The notes beneath the pieces were generated by a model, which saw only the letters and a list, made by a program, of their open reading frames with translations, had not been told where the DNA came from and ran no database searches. DNA of 12,759 nucleotides, from positions 1-12,759 of the forward strand of contig CAMZFU010000032.1 of assembly GCA_947306185.1 (NCBI GenBank), written 5' to 3'. How positions within the stretch are numbered: the first letter of the stretch is position 1; each line of letters starts with the position of its first letter. This document shows positions 1 to 6,309 of this stretch, piece by piece. The position numbers and the translations under genes were made by a program. The stretch is from an uncultured Pseudomonadota bacterium. GTDB taxonomy: Bacteria > Pseudomonadota > Alphaproteobacteria > Rs-D84.

Positions 1-1
1 A

Positions 2-151
2 ACGAATGGAGCCAAAGTATACGGTCTGATATTAACCGAAGGTGGTGCAATAACACATAATTATATTCCTGTATATAAAATCAGCACCAGCAAATGCGGA
101 CTGTATGATACAATAACTGGTAATTTCTTAACTACAACGACATCAACCCCT
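2..151 (+). other. C-terminal tail of a LamG-like (concanavalin A-like) domain
   Basis: The first 50 codons contain CGLYDTITGNF, which matches GMYDTITRNF at the end of the complete LamG-like domain ending near 3172. The preceding VYGLILTEGGAITHNYIPV looks like the final strands of the same fold (compare KYFRIIDDGNVVFNGLPA). This is therefore a second copy of the module in the same protein, most of it left of the window. The sequence resumes at PTSATYD with the second half of an InlB-like repeat. Confidence 0.7.
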
Positions 152-3100
152 GTACAGTGTCCGACCGACCCTGCCCGTCCGACAAGTGCGACGTATGATG
201 TTGTGTTTGGGCTTGTGGTTCATCCTACTCGTCCGCATAGTACGTTTGCTGGTTGGAATATTACGAATATGGAAGGAAATAATGTTACTCATTACAAGGG
301 TACAACAAATAACCCAGCAACACAGTTTACGGGGGCCACCGCCAATGGCGTAACAGAAACGTATTTCAAGAACCTGCGTGCTTCATCTGGAACGGTAACA
401 TTTACGGCCGTCTGGACATGCGATGCGGGTTATTCATCTAATGCGGCGGGTACGGCTTGTGTCGCGAATACGAACACGTTGACGTTGAGCAAGAACGGTG
501 GGAACGGGACGATAAAGAATAATGCCGGTACGACATATACCGGGGAAACGAATGGAAGTATGAGTTGTACGACGGGTGCGACAGTAGATTTACCGACATG
601 GGCATCCGCGGCATCCGAGAATAACACAACGAACATAGCGAAAGGAACAGGTACAGAATCTAAGGTGTTCCTTGGGTGGTCAACAAGTAGCAGTGCGACA
701 AGTGGTTCATTTACTTACAATTGTGGTACGGCGGCGACACAAACGTTATACGCGGTATGGAAGACACCAACCTGCACTGTTACACAAGGTACTGGTGCGG
801 TTGCGACGACTGTTGATAATAAACCGACATGTGCGGTGACATGTAATACCGGATATAGCACAAGTGGAACGTATAGTGGGACGGCAGGTGCGACGAGTTA
901 TAGTTACACATGTACGGATCAAACCGGACCGGTCATTACGGTTATGACGGGTACAAAAAATCATTTGACTAGTAACGCAACTTATAACGCAGCTTGGAAT
1001 ACTTCTAATGCCACCCTGGAGCCGACCATTACCGCAACAGATGACGGGTCTGGTATCAGTACACTTGAGTATGCAATTACGACATCAACTACAGCCCCAA
1101 CCACTGGGTTTACCGATATTACGTCCAGTAACGGGACCGCATTATCGATTTCTGAACCATTGGGGTATTACTATATCCATGTAAGGGCAACTGATGTTGC
1201 GGGAAATCCTACAACAGCCACGACAAAATACTTTGCTGTACGTTATAGAATAGCATACTATGATGATTATGCCGCAAACACATCGGTAACAGACAATGGC
1301 TATTTCTATTCTGATACTACGTCATTTACAACCAGAACGCCGGCCGCCAAGATAGGTTATACTACGACGGGTTGGTGGACCGCATCTGGGAATAGCGGAA
1401 CCCATGTTATCGATGCGGGCGTAGCCTTTACACCAACAATGTCGCAAAAATTATATGCACATTGGGATGCGAATACATACACGATTGCGTATGCCGGAAT
1501 GACGGATGCGACCCATGGCGACAGTCATCCGACAACAGCCACATTTGATACCGCGTTTAACGTAAGTAATCCGTCCAAGACGGGACATACATTTACTGGT
1601 TGGAATATAACGGGTATGGCGACCGACACACCGCACCTTAAGGGGTCAAGTAGCAGTGATTTATCAGCATTTGCGCCCGATAACACAAGTGCAAACACTG
1701 TAACAGATACGTGGTTCAAGAATCTGCAATCTGTACAGAATGCGACGGTTACCTTTACCGCAACATGGAGTGCTAATACATATACTATCACGTTCAAGAC
1801 CGGTAATAGCACGATGGCTACACAAAGTTGTACGTACGGAACAACCGTGACATTGACGGCGGAATCCGGTATGAGTAATGATACGATTTCTGGTACACAT
1901 GGTTGGGCGTTCTATGGATGGGCAAATAATTATAACAGAAAGACCAAAGATTATAATAATGGCGGCACTTTGACCTGCTCTGGTAATACAACCCTTTATG
2001 GATTGTGGCAACGTAGTGTATCATTCAAGTATTATAATGGTGCCAGTGCAACCAGCACGACGACCAGCAACCGCACACAAACATATTATAACACAACGGC
2101 AAGTGCGACGGGTGTAGATGGTGTTGAAGTTTATACTCTTGCGACACAGAGTACATATAATTGGGCACCACAAGGTTGGGTATTGAACAGTACGACGAGT
2201 ACAACAACTGTGACGGTGACGGATAACAAGGTCACGCCTGCGGCAAACGTTGATGCGAATTACTATGCATTGTATAGCCGTACAGCAAAGATAGCGTACA
2301 ACGCCAATGGTGGTAGTGGTACAACCGCGAATACAACCAGCACCCAATACTTTAATGCGGGCAGTTCGAATGCGAATGCATTGAATATGACATTGGCGAA
2401 TAACGAATTTACCAAGACCGGGCATGAGTTCACAATGTGGGCCGCGGGTTCTGTGACGGGCACAACGTATGCACCGGGTGCGTCATTTACATTCCCGAAC
2501 AAGACATGGACATCGACCGATACATACACCATGTATGCGATGTGGTCACCGATTACCTATAACATCACATACACAATGAATGGTGGTACACCGATATATA
2601 CCCAGGTTGAACACTTGCAGACAACAGGTACCGAGTATATTAATACCGGTTACCAATTGACATCTGAAAACGTTGTATATGAATGGAAAGCGATTGATGG
2701 TGATGCTTCGGGGGCTACATCATTATTTGGTGCCCAAGGTTCACAAGATGGTGGTACAAAGTACAGTGGTATTTTGTACGGTAATAAGACCAGTAGAAGC
2801 CTTTGGGCGGGTAGTTCTGGGTCACTAAATGTCGGATACGTATCAAATGATAGTTCGTATCACAACTGGCGTTTAGAGGTACAAAATAGGACCGCTCGTT
2901 TGTATAAAGATTCGGCGCTTGTGGGGACCAAAACGTATTCAAATAATCTTTACAAGGGGCACAATGTGTTCTTGTTTGGGAACTCGTCCAATGGTACGAC
3001 AGGATATCAACTGGCCCAGGTGACCATGAAATATTTCCGTATCATAGATGATGGCAATGTTGTATTCAATGGACTGCCGGCGCGTCGTAACAGCGACAAT

Positions 3101-5122
3101 GCATTGGGTATGTATGATACCATTACACGTAATTTTAGACCGGCGACTGGGGCTGGGATTACTGCGGGTTCGGATGTTGGACCTGTACCATCGACATATA
3201 CATATGGAATTGGTGCACGGGTTGCAGGGGAGGACCCAACCAAGACAGGTTATACGTTTACAGGTTGGACTGGGGATAATGGTACGACGGCACAGAATCC
3301 TGTGATGATTGGAACAACTGTGACTGGCAATAAAGCATACACAGCAAACTGGACAGCGGTGAATTACCCGATGCAATATACATGCAGTGATAATGAGTCC
3401 GGGTATACATATAGAGGCACGGCGCCAACGGCACAAACGGCACATTATTTGGATCCTGCGCCACTTGGGACGGGTGTGACATTGCCAGGGATTGGAAATT
3501 GCCAGAAAGTATATGGTGAGGGGACATCGGATTATTGCGCGGATTGCTTTAACTTCCTTGGATGGAGTGTCGATGCGGAAAAAACTGCATTAGGGATAGT
3601 AGAAGCGCATACAGATACAATAACAACGTGGGGTAAAACAGGTAATACGACATGGTGCAAGATTGCAGGTGTGAACGATGATTGGGGTAGTACAAGTGGT
3701 GCATGTGCCGGCTTTACCGACAGTACACCGTTTACGCTGCGCCCAGTTTATGATCCAAAGACATATACAATAGAATATATGTATGCGACGGGTCCAGCAA
3801 ACAATAATCCACATATGCCGGCAAGTTATAAATATACCGAGGGAGATACTATCCGTAATGCGGATCAGACACCACCAGCGCATGCGACCTTTAATGGATG
3901 GTGCACGGGTACAAATGGCAGTGGCACATGTTGGGACGCGGGTGAAGAAATAACTATTCGTGATCGTGATTATGGTGATAAGAGATTGTATGCCCAATGG
4001 GAATGCGGTATTGGATATACGTTGGGGTACACTAGTAACAATGAACCAGTATGTAATGCAAACACAATAAATTGTGCCCCGGGATTCTATTTGGAGGCCG
4101 ATACCGCAACATGTGAACCATGTACACAAAACTATTACTGTGCGGGTGGCGAATTTACATTTAATGGTGCTGATCAAGGAATAGTACAATGCCCGACGCC
4201 GGCGGATCACAAACGTACAACCTTCCCAAGCAATTATTACACCTTTGTTGCATGGAATAGCACCGGGTATGCAAATAGTGCCCCAACATCAGCCGGTGGT
4301 TATTCGGCAATAACACAATGCAAAGTCATTAATTGGTTAAGCTTTAATCGTGGTAAATTGTATGAATATGTGAAGTATAATACAACAACAGAAAAATATG
4401 ATGTTAGCGCTGGATCGTGGGGATGGTCAGACGTGAATGCGGGGTATTATCTTACTACTAAGTCAGGTTGTGGCGCGTATGCGTATTATCATGATGCATT
4501 TGAATGTGTCGCCGGTGGATATTGTCCAGGTAAAACACGTGTGGCGTGTAACAGCGGTAACCAGGCGACTGTTCATACAACAACGTTTGGATTGAATGTG
4601 TGTGGTGATGACACTTATTCTAATGGTGGCGCAAGTGCAACAAGTTGTACCGCGTGTAATACAGCCAACGGATACGGAAATACTGGCGATGAATTCGAAG
4701 ATCACGCATATGTAAGTTCATGTAAAACAACATGTGGCGCAGGTCAATGTGTGCCAACGGTGGGCGGTCAGTGTGTAAATGCCGGCGCAGGTAACTGGTC
4801 TGCTGGTGGAACGGTTGCATATGGATCGACCCTAACATGTAACGCATGTGCATCCGGGTTAACCACAATTGGGTACGGTCATGGTGCAGATGAAGCAGAT
4901 GATTGTGGGCGTATATTACATGTTGGTGAAAACCATGTCTATCTGCGTAGCGGTGAAAAGACACATCCGTCGTTACATGTCAAAATTGGTAATACGGTGT
5001 TCTATGGCAACATGTCGACGACCATGACGAATATGTCGGATGGTATTAATCATAAGTTAAAGATGAAATATAATAATGCGACATATTCGGTCTATGACGA
5101 TAGTGCACGGAATGGGCTATAA
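2..5122 (+). CDS. Giant mosaic surface-type protein with InlB-like repeats (5' end missing)
   Basis: The frame is open from base 2 to TAA at 5120-5122 (1706 codons), so the true start lies left of the window; the GTG at 203 is internal. The protein is rich in Thr, Asn, Gly and Ser. Domain order: tail of a LamG-like domain (2-151), InlB-like repeats (to about 4003) interrupted by an Ig-like domain (917-1240) and a full LamG-like domain (2594-3172), a cysteine-rich segment (4004-4903) and a compact C-terminal domain (4904-5119). InlB-like beta-grasp repeats, LamG folds and cysteine-rich repeats are known from extracellular adhesins, so I infer a secreted or surface protein for contact with host, microbes or glycans. 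There is no LPXTG motif, C-terminal membrane helix or autotransporter-sized barrel, so attachment is unexplained. The signal peptide, if any, is outside the window. No terminator separates it from the next promoter, so transcripts may run into the lipoprotein gene. Extracellular placement is confident; ligand unknown. Confidence 0.9.
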   Translation, partial: TNGAKVYGLILTEGGAITHNYIPVYKISTSKCGLYDTITGNFLTTTTSTPVQCPTDPARPTSATYDVVFGLVVHPTRPHSTFAGWNITNMEGNNVTHYKGTTNNPATQFTGATANGVTETYFKNLRASSGTVTFTAVWTCDAGYSSNAAGTACVANTNTLTLSKNGGNGTIKNNAGTTYTGETNGSMSCTTGATVDLPTWASAASENNTTNIAKGTGTESKVFLGWSTSSSATSGSFTYNCGTAATQTLYAVWKTPTCTVTQGTGAVATTVDNKPTCAVTCNTGYSTSGTYSGTAGATSYSYTCTDQTGPVITVMTGTKNHLTSNATYNAAWNTSNATLEPTITATDDGSGISTLEYAITTSTTAPTTGFTDITSSNGTALSISEPLGYYYIHVRATDVAGNPTTATTKYFAVRYRIAYYDDYAANTSVTDNGYFYSDTTSFTTRTPAAKIGYTTTGWWTASGNSGTHVIDAGVAFTPTMSQKLYAHWDANTYTIAYAGMTDATHGDSHPTTATFDTAFNVSNPSKTGHTFTGWNITGMATDTPHLKGSSSSDLSAFAPDNTSANTVTDTWFKNLQSVQNATVTFTATWSANTYTITFKTGNSTMATQSCTYGTTVTLTAESGMSNDTISGTHGWAFYGWANNYNRKTKDYNNGGTLTCSGNTTLYGLWQRSVSFKYYNGASATSTTTSNRTQTYYNTTASATGVDGVEVYTLATQSTYNWAPQGWVLNSTTSTTTVTVTDNKVTPAANVDANYYALYSRTAKIAYNANGGSGTTANTTSTQYFNAGSSNANALNMTLANNEFTKTGHEFTMWAAGSVTGTTYAPGASFTFPNKTWTSTDTYTMYAMWSPITYNITYTMNGGTPIYTQVEHLQTTGTEYINTGYQLTSENVVYEWKAIDGDASGATSLFGAQGSQDGGTKYSGILYGNKTSRSLWAGSSGSLNVGYVSNDSSYHNWRLEVQNRTARLYKDSALVGTKTYSNNLYKGHNVFLFGNSSNGTTGYQLAQVTMKYFRIIDDGNVVFNGLPARRNSDNALGMYDTITRNFRPATGAGITAGSDVGPVPSTYTYGIGARVAGEDPTKTGYTFTGWTGDNGTTAQNPVMIGTTVTGNKAYTANWTAVNYPMQYTCSDNESGYTYRGTAPTAQTAHYLDPAPLGTGVTLPGIGNCQKVYGEGTSDYCADCFNFLGWSVDAEKTALGIVEAHTDTITTWGKTGNTTWCKIAGVNDDWGSTSGACAGFTDSTPFTLRPVYDPKTYTIEYMYATGPANNNPHMPASYKYTEGDTIRNADQTPPAHATFNGWCTGTNGSGTCWDAGEEITIRDRDYGDKRLYAQWECGIGYTLGYTSNNEPVCNANTINCAPGFYLEADTATCEPCTQNYYCAGGEFTFNGADQGIVQCPTPADHKRTTFPSNYYTFVAWNSTGYANSAPTSAGGYSAITQCKVINWLSFNRGKLYEYVKYNTTTEKYDVSAGSWGWSDVNAGYYLTTKSGCGAYAYYHDAFECVAGGYCPGKTRVACNSGNQATVHTTTFGLNVCGDDTYSNGGASATSCTACNTANGYGNTGDEFEDHAYVSSCKTTCGAGQCVPTVGGQCVNAGAGNWSAGGTVAYGSTLTCNACASGLTTIGYGHGADEADDCGRILHVGENHVYLRSGEKTHPSLHVKIGNTVFYGNMSTTMTNMSDGINHKLKMKYNNATYSVYDDSARNGL
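917..1240 (+). other. Bacterial Ig-like domain inside the giant protein
   Basis: About 108 residues differ from the InlB-like repeats. They begin DQTGPVITV, run through a glycine-poor stretch to TATDDGSGISTLEYAIT, and finish GYYYIHVRATDVAGN followed by TKYFAV. The D-x-GSGI-x-x-x-EYA block and the final xxVRATDxAGN strand are typical of bacterial Ig-like or fibronectin-like domains of cell-surface proteins. The region has no cysteine. The family is assigned by pattern only; the specific subfamily cannot be decided by eye. Confidence 0.65.
2594..3172 (+). other. LamG/concanavalin A-like domain nested in an InlB-like repeat
   Basis: About 193 residues starting IYTQVEHLQTTGTEYINTG and ending MYDTITRNFRPATGAG. 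The opening EHLQTTGTEYINTGY, the HNWRLEVQNRTARLYKD strand pair, FLFGN and the closing FNGLPARRNSDNALGMYD are typical of a jelly-roll LamG/laminin-G-3-like module, a family that often binds carbohydrates. It lies between ITYTMNGGTP and PSTYTYGIGARV, which together would form one ordinary InlB-like repeat. It is therefore probably a domain inserted into a repeat, not a separate bead on the chain. Ligand unknown. Confidence 0.7.
4004..4903 (+). other. Cysteine-rich region (22 Cys) of the giant protein
   Basis: About 300 residues after the last InlB-like repeat carry 22 cysteines, an even number. The repeat region between about 1240 and 3380 has only two. The first part, CAPGFYLEADTATCEPC followed by NYYCAGG, is close to the GCC2/GCC3 or ephrin-receptor-like pattern CxPGxYxxxxxxxCxxCxxxxYCxGG. 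Later parts include VAGGYCPGK and CGAGQCVP. The high, even cysteine count suggests disulfide-bonded extracellular modules, which would need a periplasmic oxidase. The middle of the region (about 4200-4430) has few cysteines, many aromatic residues, and is not recognised. Confidence 0.65.
4904..5119 (+). other. Compact C-terminal domain, candidate sorting or anchoring signal
   Basis: The last 72 residues begin CGRILHVGENHVYLRSG and include HVKIGNTVFYGNM, then LKMKYNNATYSVYDD, ending in NGL. The composition changes sharply from Thr/Gly/Cys-rich to basic with alternating hydrophobics, as expected for a small beta-rich fold. I believe similar ends occur on other large repeat proteins of gut alphaproteobacteria, but that is memory and untested here. 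There is no hydrophobic helix, LPXTG motif or final aromatic residue typical of a porin strand. Its role in secretion or attachment is inferred only from its position at the end of a giant extracellular protein. Confidence 0.5.
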
Positions 5123-5133
5123 AAGATAACTGG

Positions 5134-5161
5134 TTGACAAAAATGATATTTTTGGTATAAT
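5134..5161 (+). promoter_or_regulatory. Strong sigma-70 promoter of the lipoprotein gene
   Basis: TTGACA at 5134-5139 and TATAAT at 5156-5161 both match consensus exactly, with a 16-base spacer and an extended -10 TGG at 5153-5155. Transcription should start near 5168, giving a 5' leader of about 20 bases. The promoter begins 11 bases after the stop of the giant gene. Confidence 0.85.
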
Positions 5162-5188
5162 ATTGCCGAGAAACCAAAAGGATTTCAA

Positions 5189-5869
5189 ATGAGTAACAAA
5201 CGAAAGATATTTTTACCTGTGGCCGTGGCCTCGTTAATGGTGTGGTTAATTAGTTGTCAAAAGGATCCTATCCCAGAACCGACACCGGTTAATCCTGATG
5301 CTCCGACCGATACAATTCCACCGGTGAATCCGGGTGATACAATAACACCAGTAGTCCCAGGGGACACAATCCCCGATATTCCCGGCGATACAATTTTACC
5401 ACCGGAACCACCAATTGATACAATACAGCCAGACACAATAGTGCCTGGATCGGGTGGGGATACAATTGTCCCGGGTGGCGGTAAAGTTGTTAAATTTTAT
5501 TATCAAGGGGGGGATAATTTTACCCCGTTGGACACTATTCGTCGTTATGCAAATGATCCGGAATATGATTCCATCTATATTATGTGGATAGAAGCGGCTA
5601 ATTATTGGACCCCTTTTGGATTTCATTCGGCGCGGGATAGTTTGAGTAAACGTTTTAATATATCGCCAAAGGTTTATGGTGGAATGACGATAAGGCCAGA
5701 TCAAATTGTCCCAGATGCGGATAGTTTAAGTCATGGCGTAAAGGGTATGGCGCGTTGTGATAGCGTGTGGTATGCCGACAGGCATTATAATGTTTGGCCA
5801 GTTAACAAATCTGCGCAGCCACCGCGTTATAACGGTAACCGTGTATTAAAGGCTGGGCGGTCGCGTTAG
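5189..5869 (+). CDS. Predicted lipoprotein with Pro/DTI-repeat linker
   Basis: 226 residues. ATG at 5189 follows AAAAGGA (5176-5182) with a six-base gap and lies about 20 bases from the predicted transcription start. Residues 1-22 form a lipoprotein signal peptide (basic SNKRK, hydrophobic core) with lipobox LISC; Cys23 would be lipidated. Residues 24-98 are a Pro/Gly/Asp-rich linker with seven DTI tripeptides (41-93, mostly 8-10 residues apart). Residues 99-226 form a probable globular domain starting KVVKFYYQGG, with many aromatic residues (YIMWIEAANYW, VWYADRHYNVW) and a basic end; I do not recognise it. The mature start CQKDPIPEP resembles Bacteroidota lipoproteins, where a QKD-type sequence after the cysteine promotes surface display; whether that works here is unknown. 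It is probably a membrane-anchored envelope protein. A terminator follows. Function unknown, possibly linked to the adjacent giant protein. Confidence 0.85.
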   Translation: MSNKRKIFLPVAVASLMVWLISCQKDPIPEPTPVNPDAPTDTIPPVNPGDTITPVVPGDTIPDIPGDTILPPEPPIDTIQPDTIVPGSGGDTIVPGGGKVVKFYYQGGDNFTPLDTIRRYANDPEYDSIYIMWIEAANYWTPFGFHSARDSLSKRFNISPKVYGGMTIRPDQIVPDADSLSHGVKGMARCDSVWYADRHYNVWPVNKSAQPPRYNGNRVLKAGRSR

Positions 5870-5888
5870 TGATATTAATACCAAAAAT

Positions 5889-5917
5889 AAAAGCGGCACG
5901 GATATGTGTCGCTTTTT
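5889..5917. terminator. Rho-independent terminator between convergent genes
   Basis: AAAAGCGGCAC (5889-5899) pairs with GTGTCGCTTTT (5906-5916) around the loop GGATAT, with one G-T wobble at 5896/5909, then T to 5917. The A-rich stretch 5883-5892 supplies a T-tract on the other strand, so it can serve the convergent small gene too. There the wobble becomes an A-C mismatch, so the minus-strand hairpin is weaker. Confidence 0.8.
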
Positions 5918-5945
5918 AAATTATTACGTTATATCAATATAATAT

Positions 5946-6161
5946 TTAGTGATGTTCGCCCATTTTTTTTGCCGATTTTAATGCGGTGCGCAAAGATTCT
6001 CGTGCTATTTCACAGATGCGACCGGAAAATGTCCGCATATTCATGGAATCGGCAAAATTCTTGCTAAAAACACTGGCGATATATTCCAGTTGTGCCGGTG
6101 ATATTATAAACACGTCACTTGTTATGTTTGTGGTTTGTAATTGTTTTATAGATTCTTTCAC
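5946..6161 (-). CDS. Small protein of unknown function (71 residues)
   Basis: Reads leftward from GTG (6161-6159) to TAA (5948-5946). The start is set by a purine-rich ribosome-binding site with a GGAGG core at 6174-6170, eight bases before the GTG; that G-rich run makes sense only on this strand. A promoter with a consensus extended -10 lies upstream. The protein has an N-terminal part of mixed polarity (TTNITSDVFIISPAQLEYIA), a middle likely to be helical, and a basic C-terminal helix (ARESLRTALKSAKKM) ending in HH. There is one cysteine, no signal peptide and no membrane segment, so it is probably cytoplasmic. I recognise no family; a small regulator is possible but unsupported. It faces the lipoprotein gene and is divergent from secA. 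That it is a real gene rests on the strong translation signals and promoter. Confidence 0.65.
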   Translation of the reverse strand: MKESIKQLQTTNITSDVFIISPAQLEYIASVFSKNFADSMNMRTFSGRICEIARESLRTALKSAKKMGEHH

Positions 6162-6182
6162 TGTCGCCCCCTCCCCTTGGTT

Positions 6183-6211
6183 GGTTTTATGTAATTTTTA
6201 TGTATAAAACC
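6183..6211. repeat. Perfect inverted repeat in the leader of the small gene
   Basis: GGTTTTAT (6183-6190) and ATAAAACC (6204-6211) are perfect 8-base arms around a 13-base AT-rich loop; two further G-T pairs are possible at the base of the loop. It lies between the predicted transcription start of the leftward gene (near 6225) and its ribosome-binding site (6174-6170). It could be an mRNA hairpin affecting translation, or a protein-binding operator. There is no T-tract directly after it on the leftward strand, so it is not a simple terminator. Confidence 0.5.
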
Positions 6212-6231
6212 TTGTTTATTATTTTTATTAC

Positions 6232-6259
6232 ATTATATCATAAAGTATCTTGACCGCAA
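6232..6259 (-). promoter_or_regulatory. Promoter of the leftward small gene
   Basis: On the minus strand TATAAT occupies 6237-6232, preceded by an extended -10 TGA (6240-6238). A weak -35, TTGCGG (6259-6254), lies 16 bases upstream. Predicted transcription start is near 6225, giving a leader of about 64 bases. The -35 overlaps that of the secA promoter. Confidence 0.6.
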
Positions 6260-6279
6260 GGCACAAAATTTGCTATACA
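6250..6279 (+). promoter_or_regulatory. Promoter of secA
   Basis: TTGACC (6250-6255) is followed after 18 bases by TATACA (6274-6279), with an extended -10 TGC at 6271-6273. Transcription should start near 6286, about 24 bases before the ATG at 6310. This rules out the in-frame TTG at 6250 as a start codon, because it is the -35 box itself. Confidence 0.65.
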
Positions 6280-6309
6280 TATACAGACAAACAAGGAAAA
6301 GTGAAAGAA

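Larger units (their letters stand above)
203..4003 (+). repeat. Array of about ten InlB-like (Listeria-Bacteroides type) beta-repeats
   Basis: Each unit of about 75-130 residues has a starting strand such as ANTYTIAY or ITYNITYTMNGG, a central aromatic motif (FTGW, FLGW, FYGW, FTMW, FNGW) and an ending strand such as TLYAVW, KLYAHW, TLYGLW or RLYAQW. Approximate units: to 412; 479-763; 1244-1468; 1469-1771; 1772-2011; 2012-2281; 2282-2551; 2552-2593 plus 3182-3355 (split by the LamG-like domain); 3356-3754; 3755-4003. Units one and four are a longer variant, sharing GWNITxM, a central T-x-T-x-F-K-N-L block and TVTFTAxW. Such repeats are stalk or adhesion modules in Listeria internalins and many gut-bacterial surface proteins. 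Boundaries are by eye and uncertain by several residues. Confidence 0.85.

Noticed and set aside
203..205. GTG at 203 as start of the giant gene
   Set aside because: The frame is open to the left edge, the upstream codons encode a LamG-like domain end, and there is no ribosome-binding site or signal peptide.
3048..3305. 85-codon plus-strand frame inside the giant gene
   Set aside because: Out of frame with the clearly coding LamG-like domain and without its own ribosome-binding site.
203..4003. CRISPR-like or tandem DNA repeat array
   Set aside because: The repetition is at protein level with diverged DNA; there are no constant direct repeats with regular spacers.
3590..4210. 206-codon minus-strand frame inside the giant gene
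   Set aside because: Implausible composition rich in Cys, Ile and Thr; it is a by-product of the codon bias of the plus-strand gene.
5986..6207. Plus-strand 73-codon frame
   Set aside because: It overlaps the leftward small gene, has no ribosome-binding site, and its C-rich stretch is the complement of that gene's G-rich ribosome-binding site.
6183..6211. Inverted repeat as a terminator
   Set aside because: The stem is AT-rich, the loop is long and no T-tract follows directly on the leftward strand, which is the one transcribed here.
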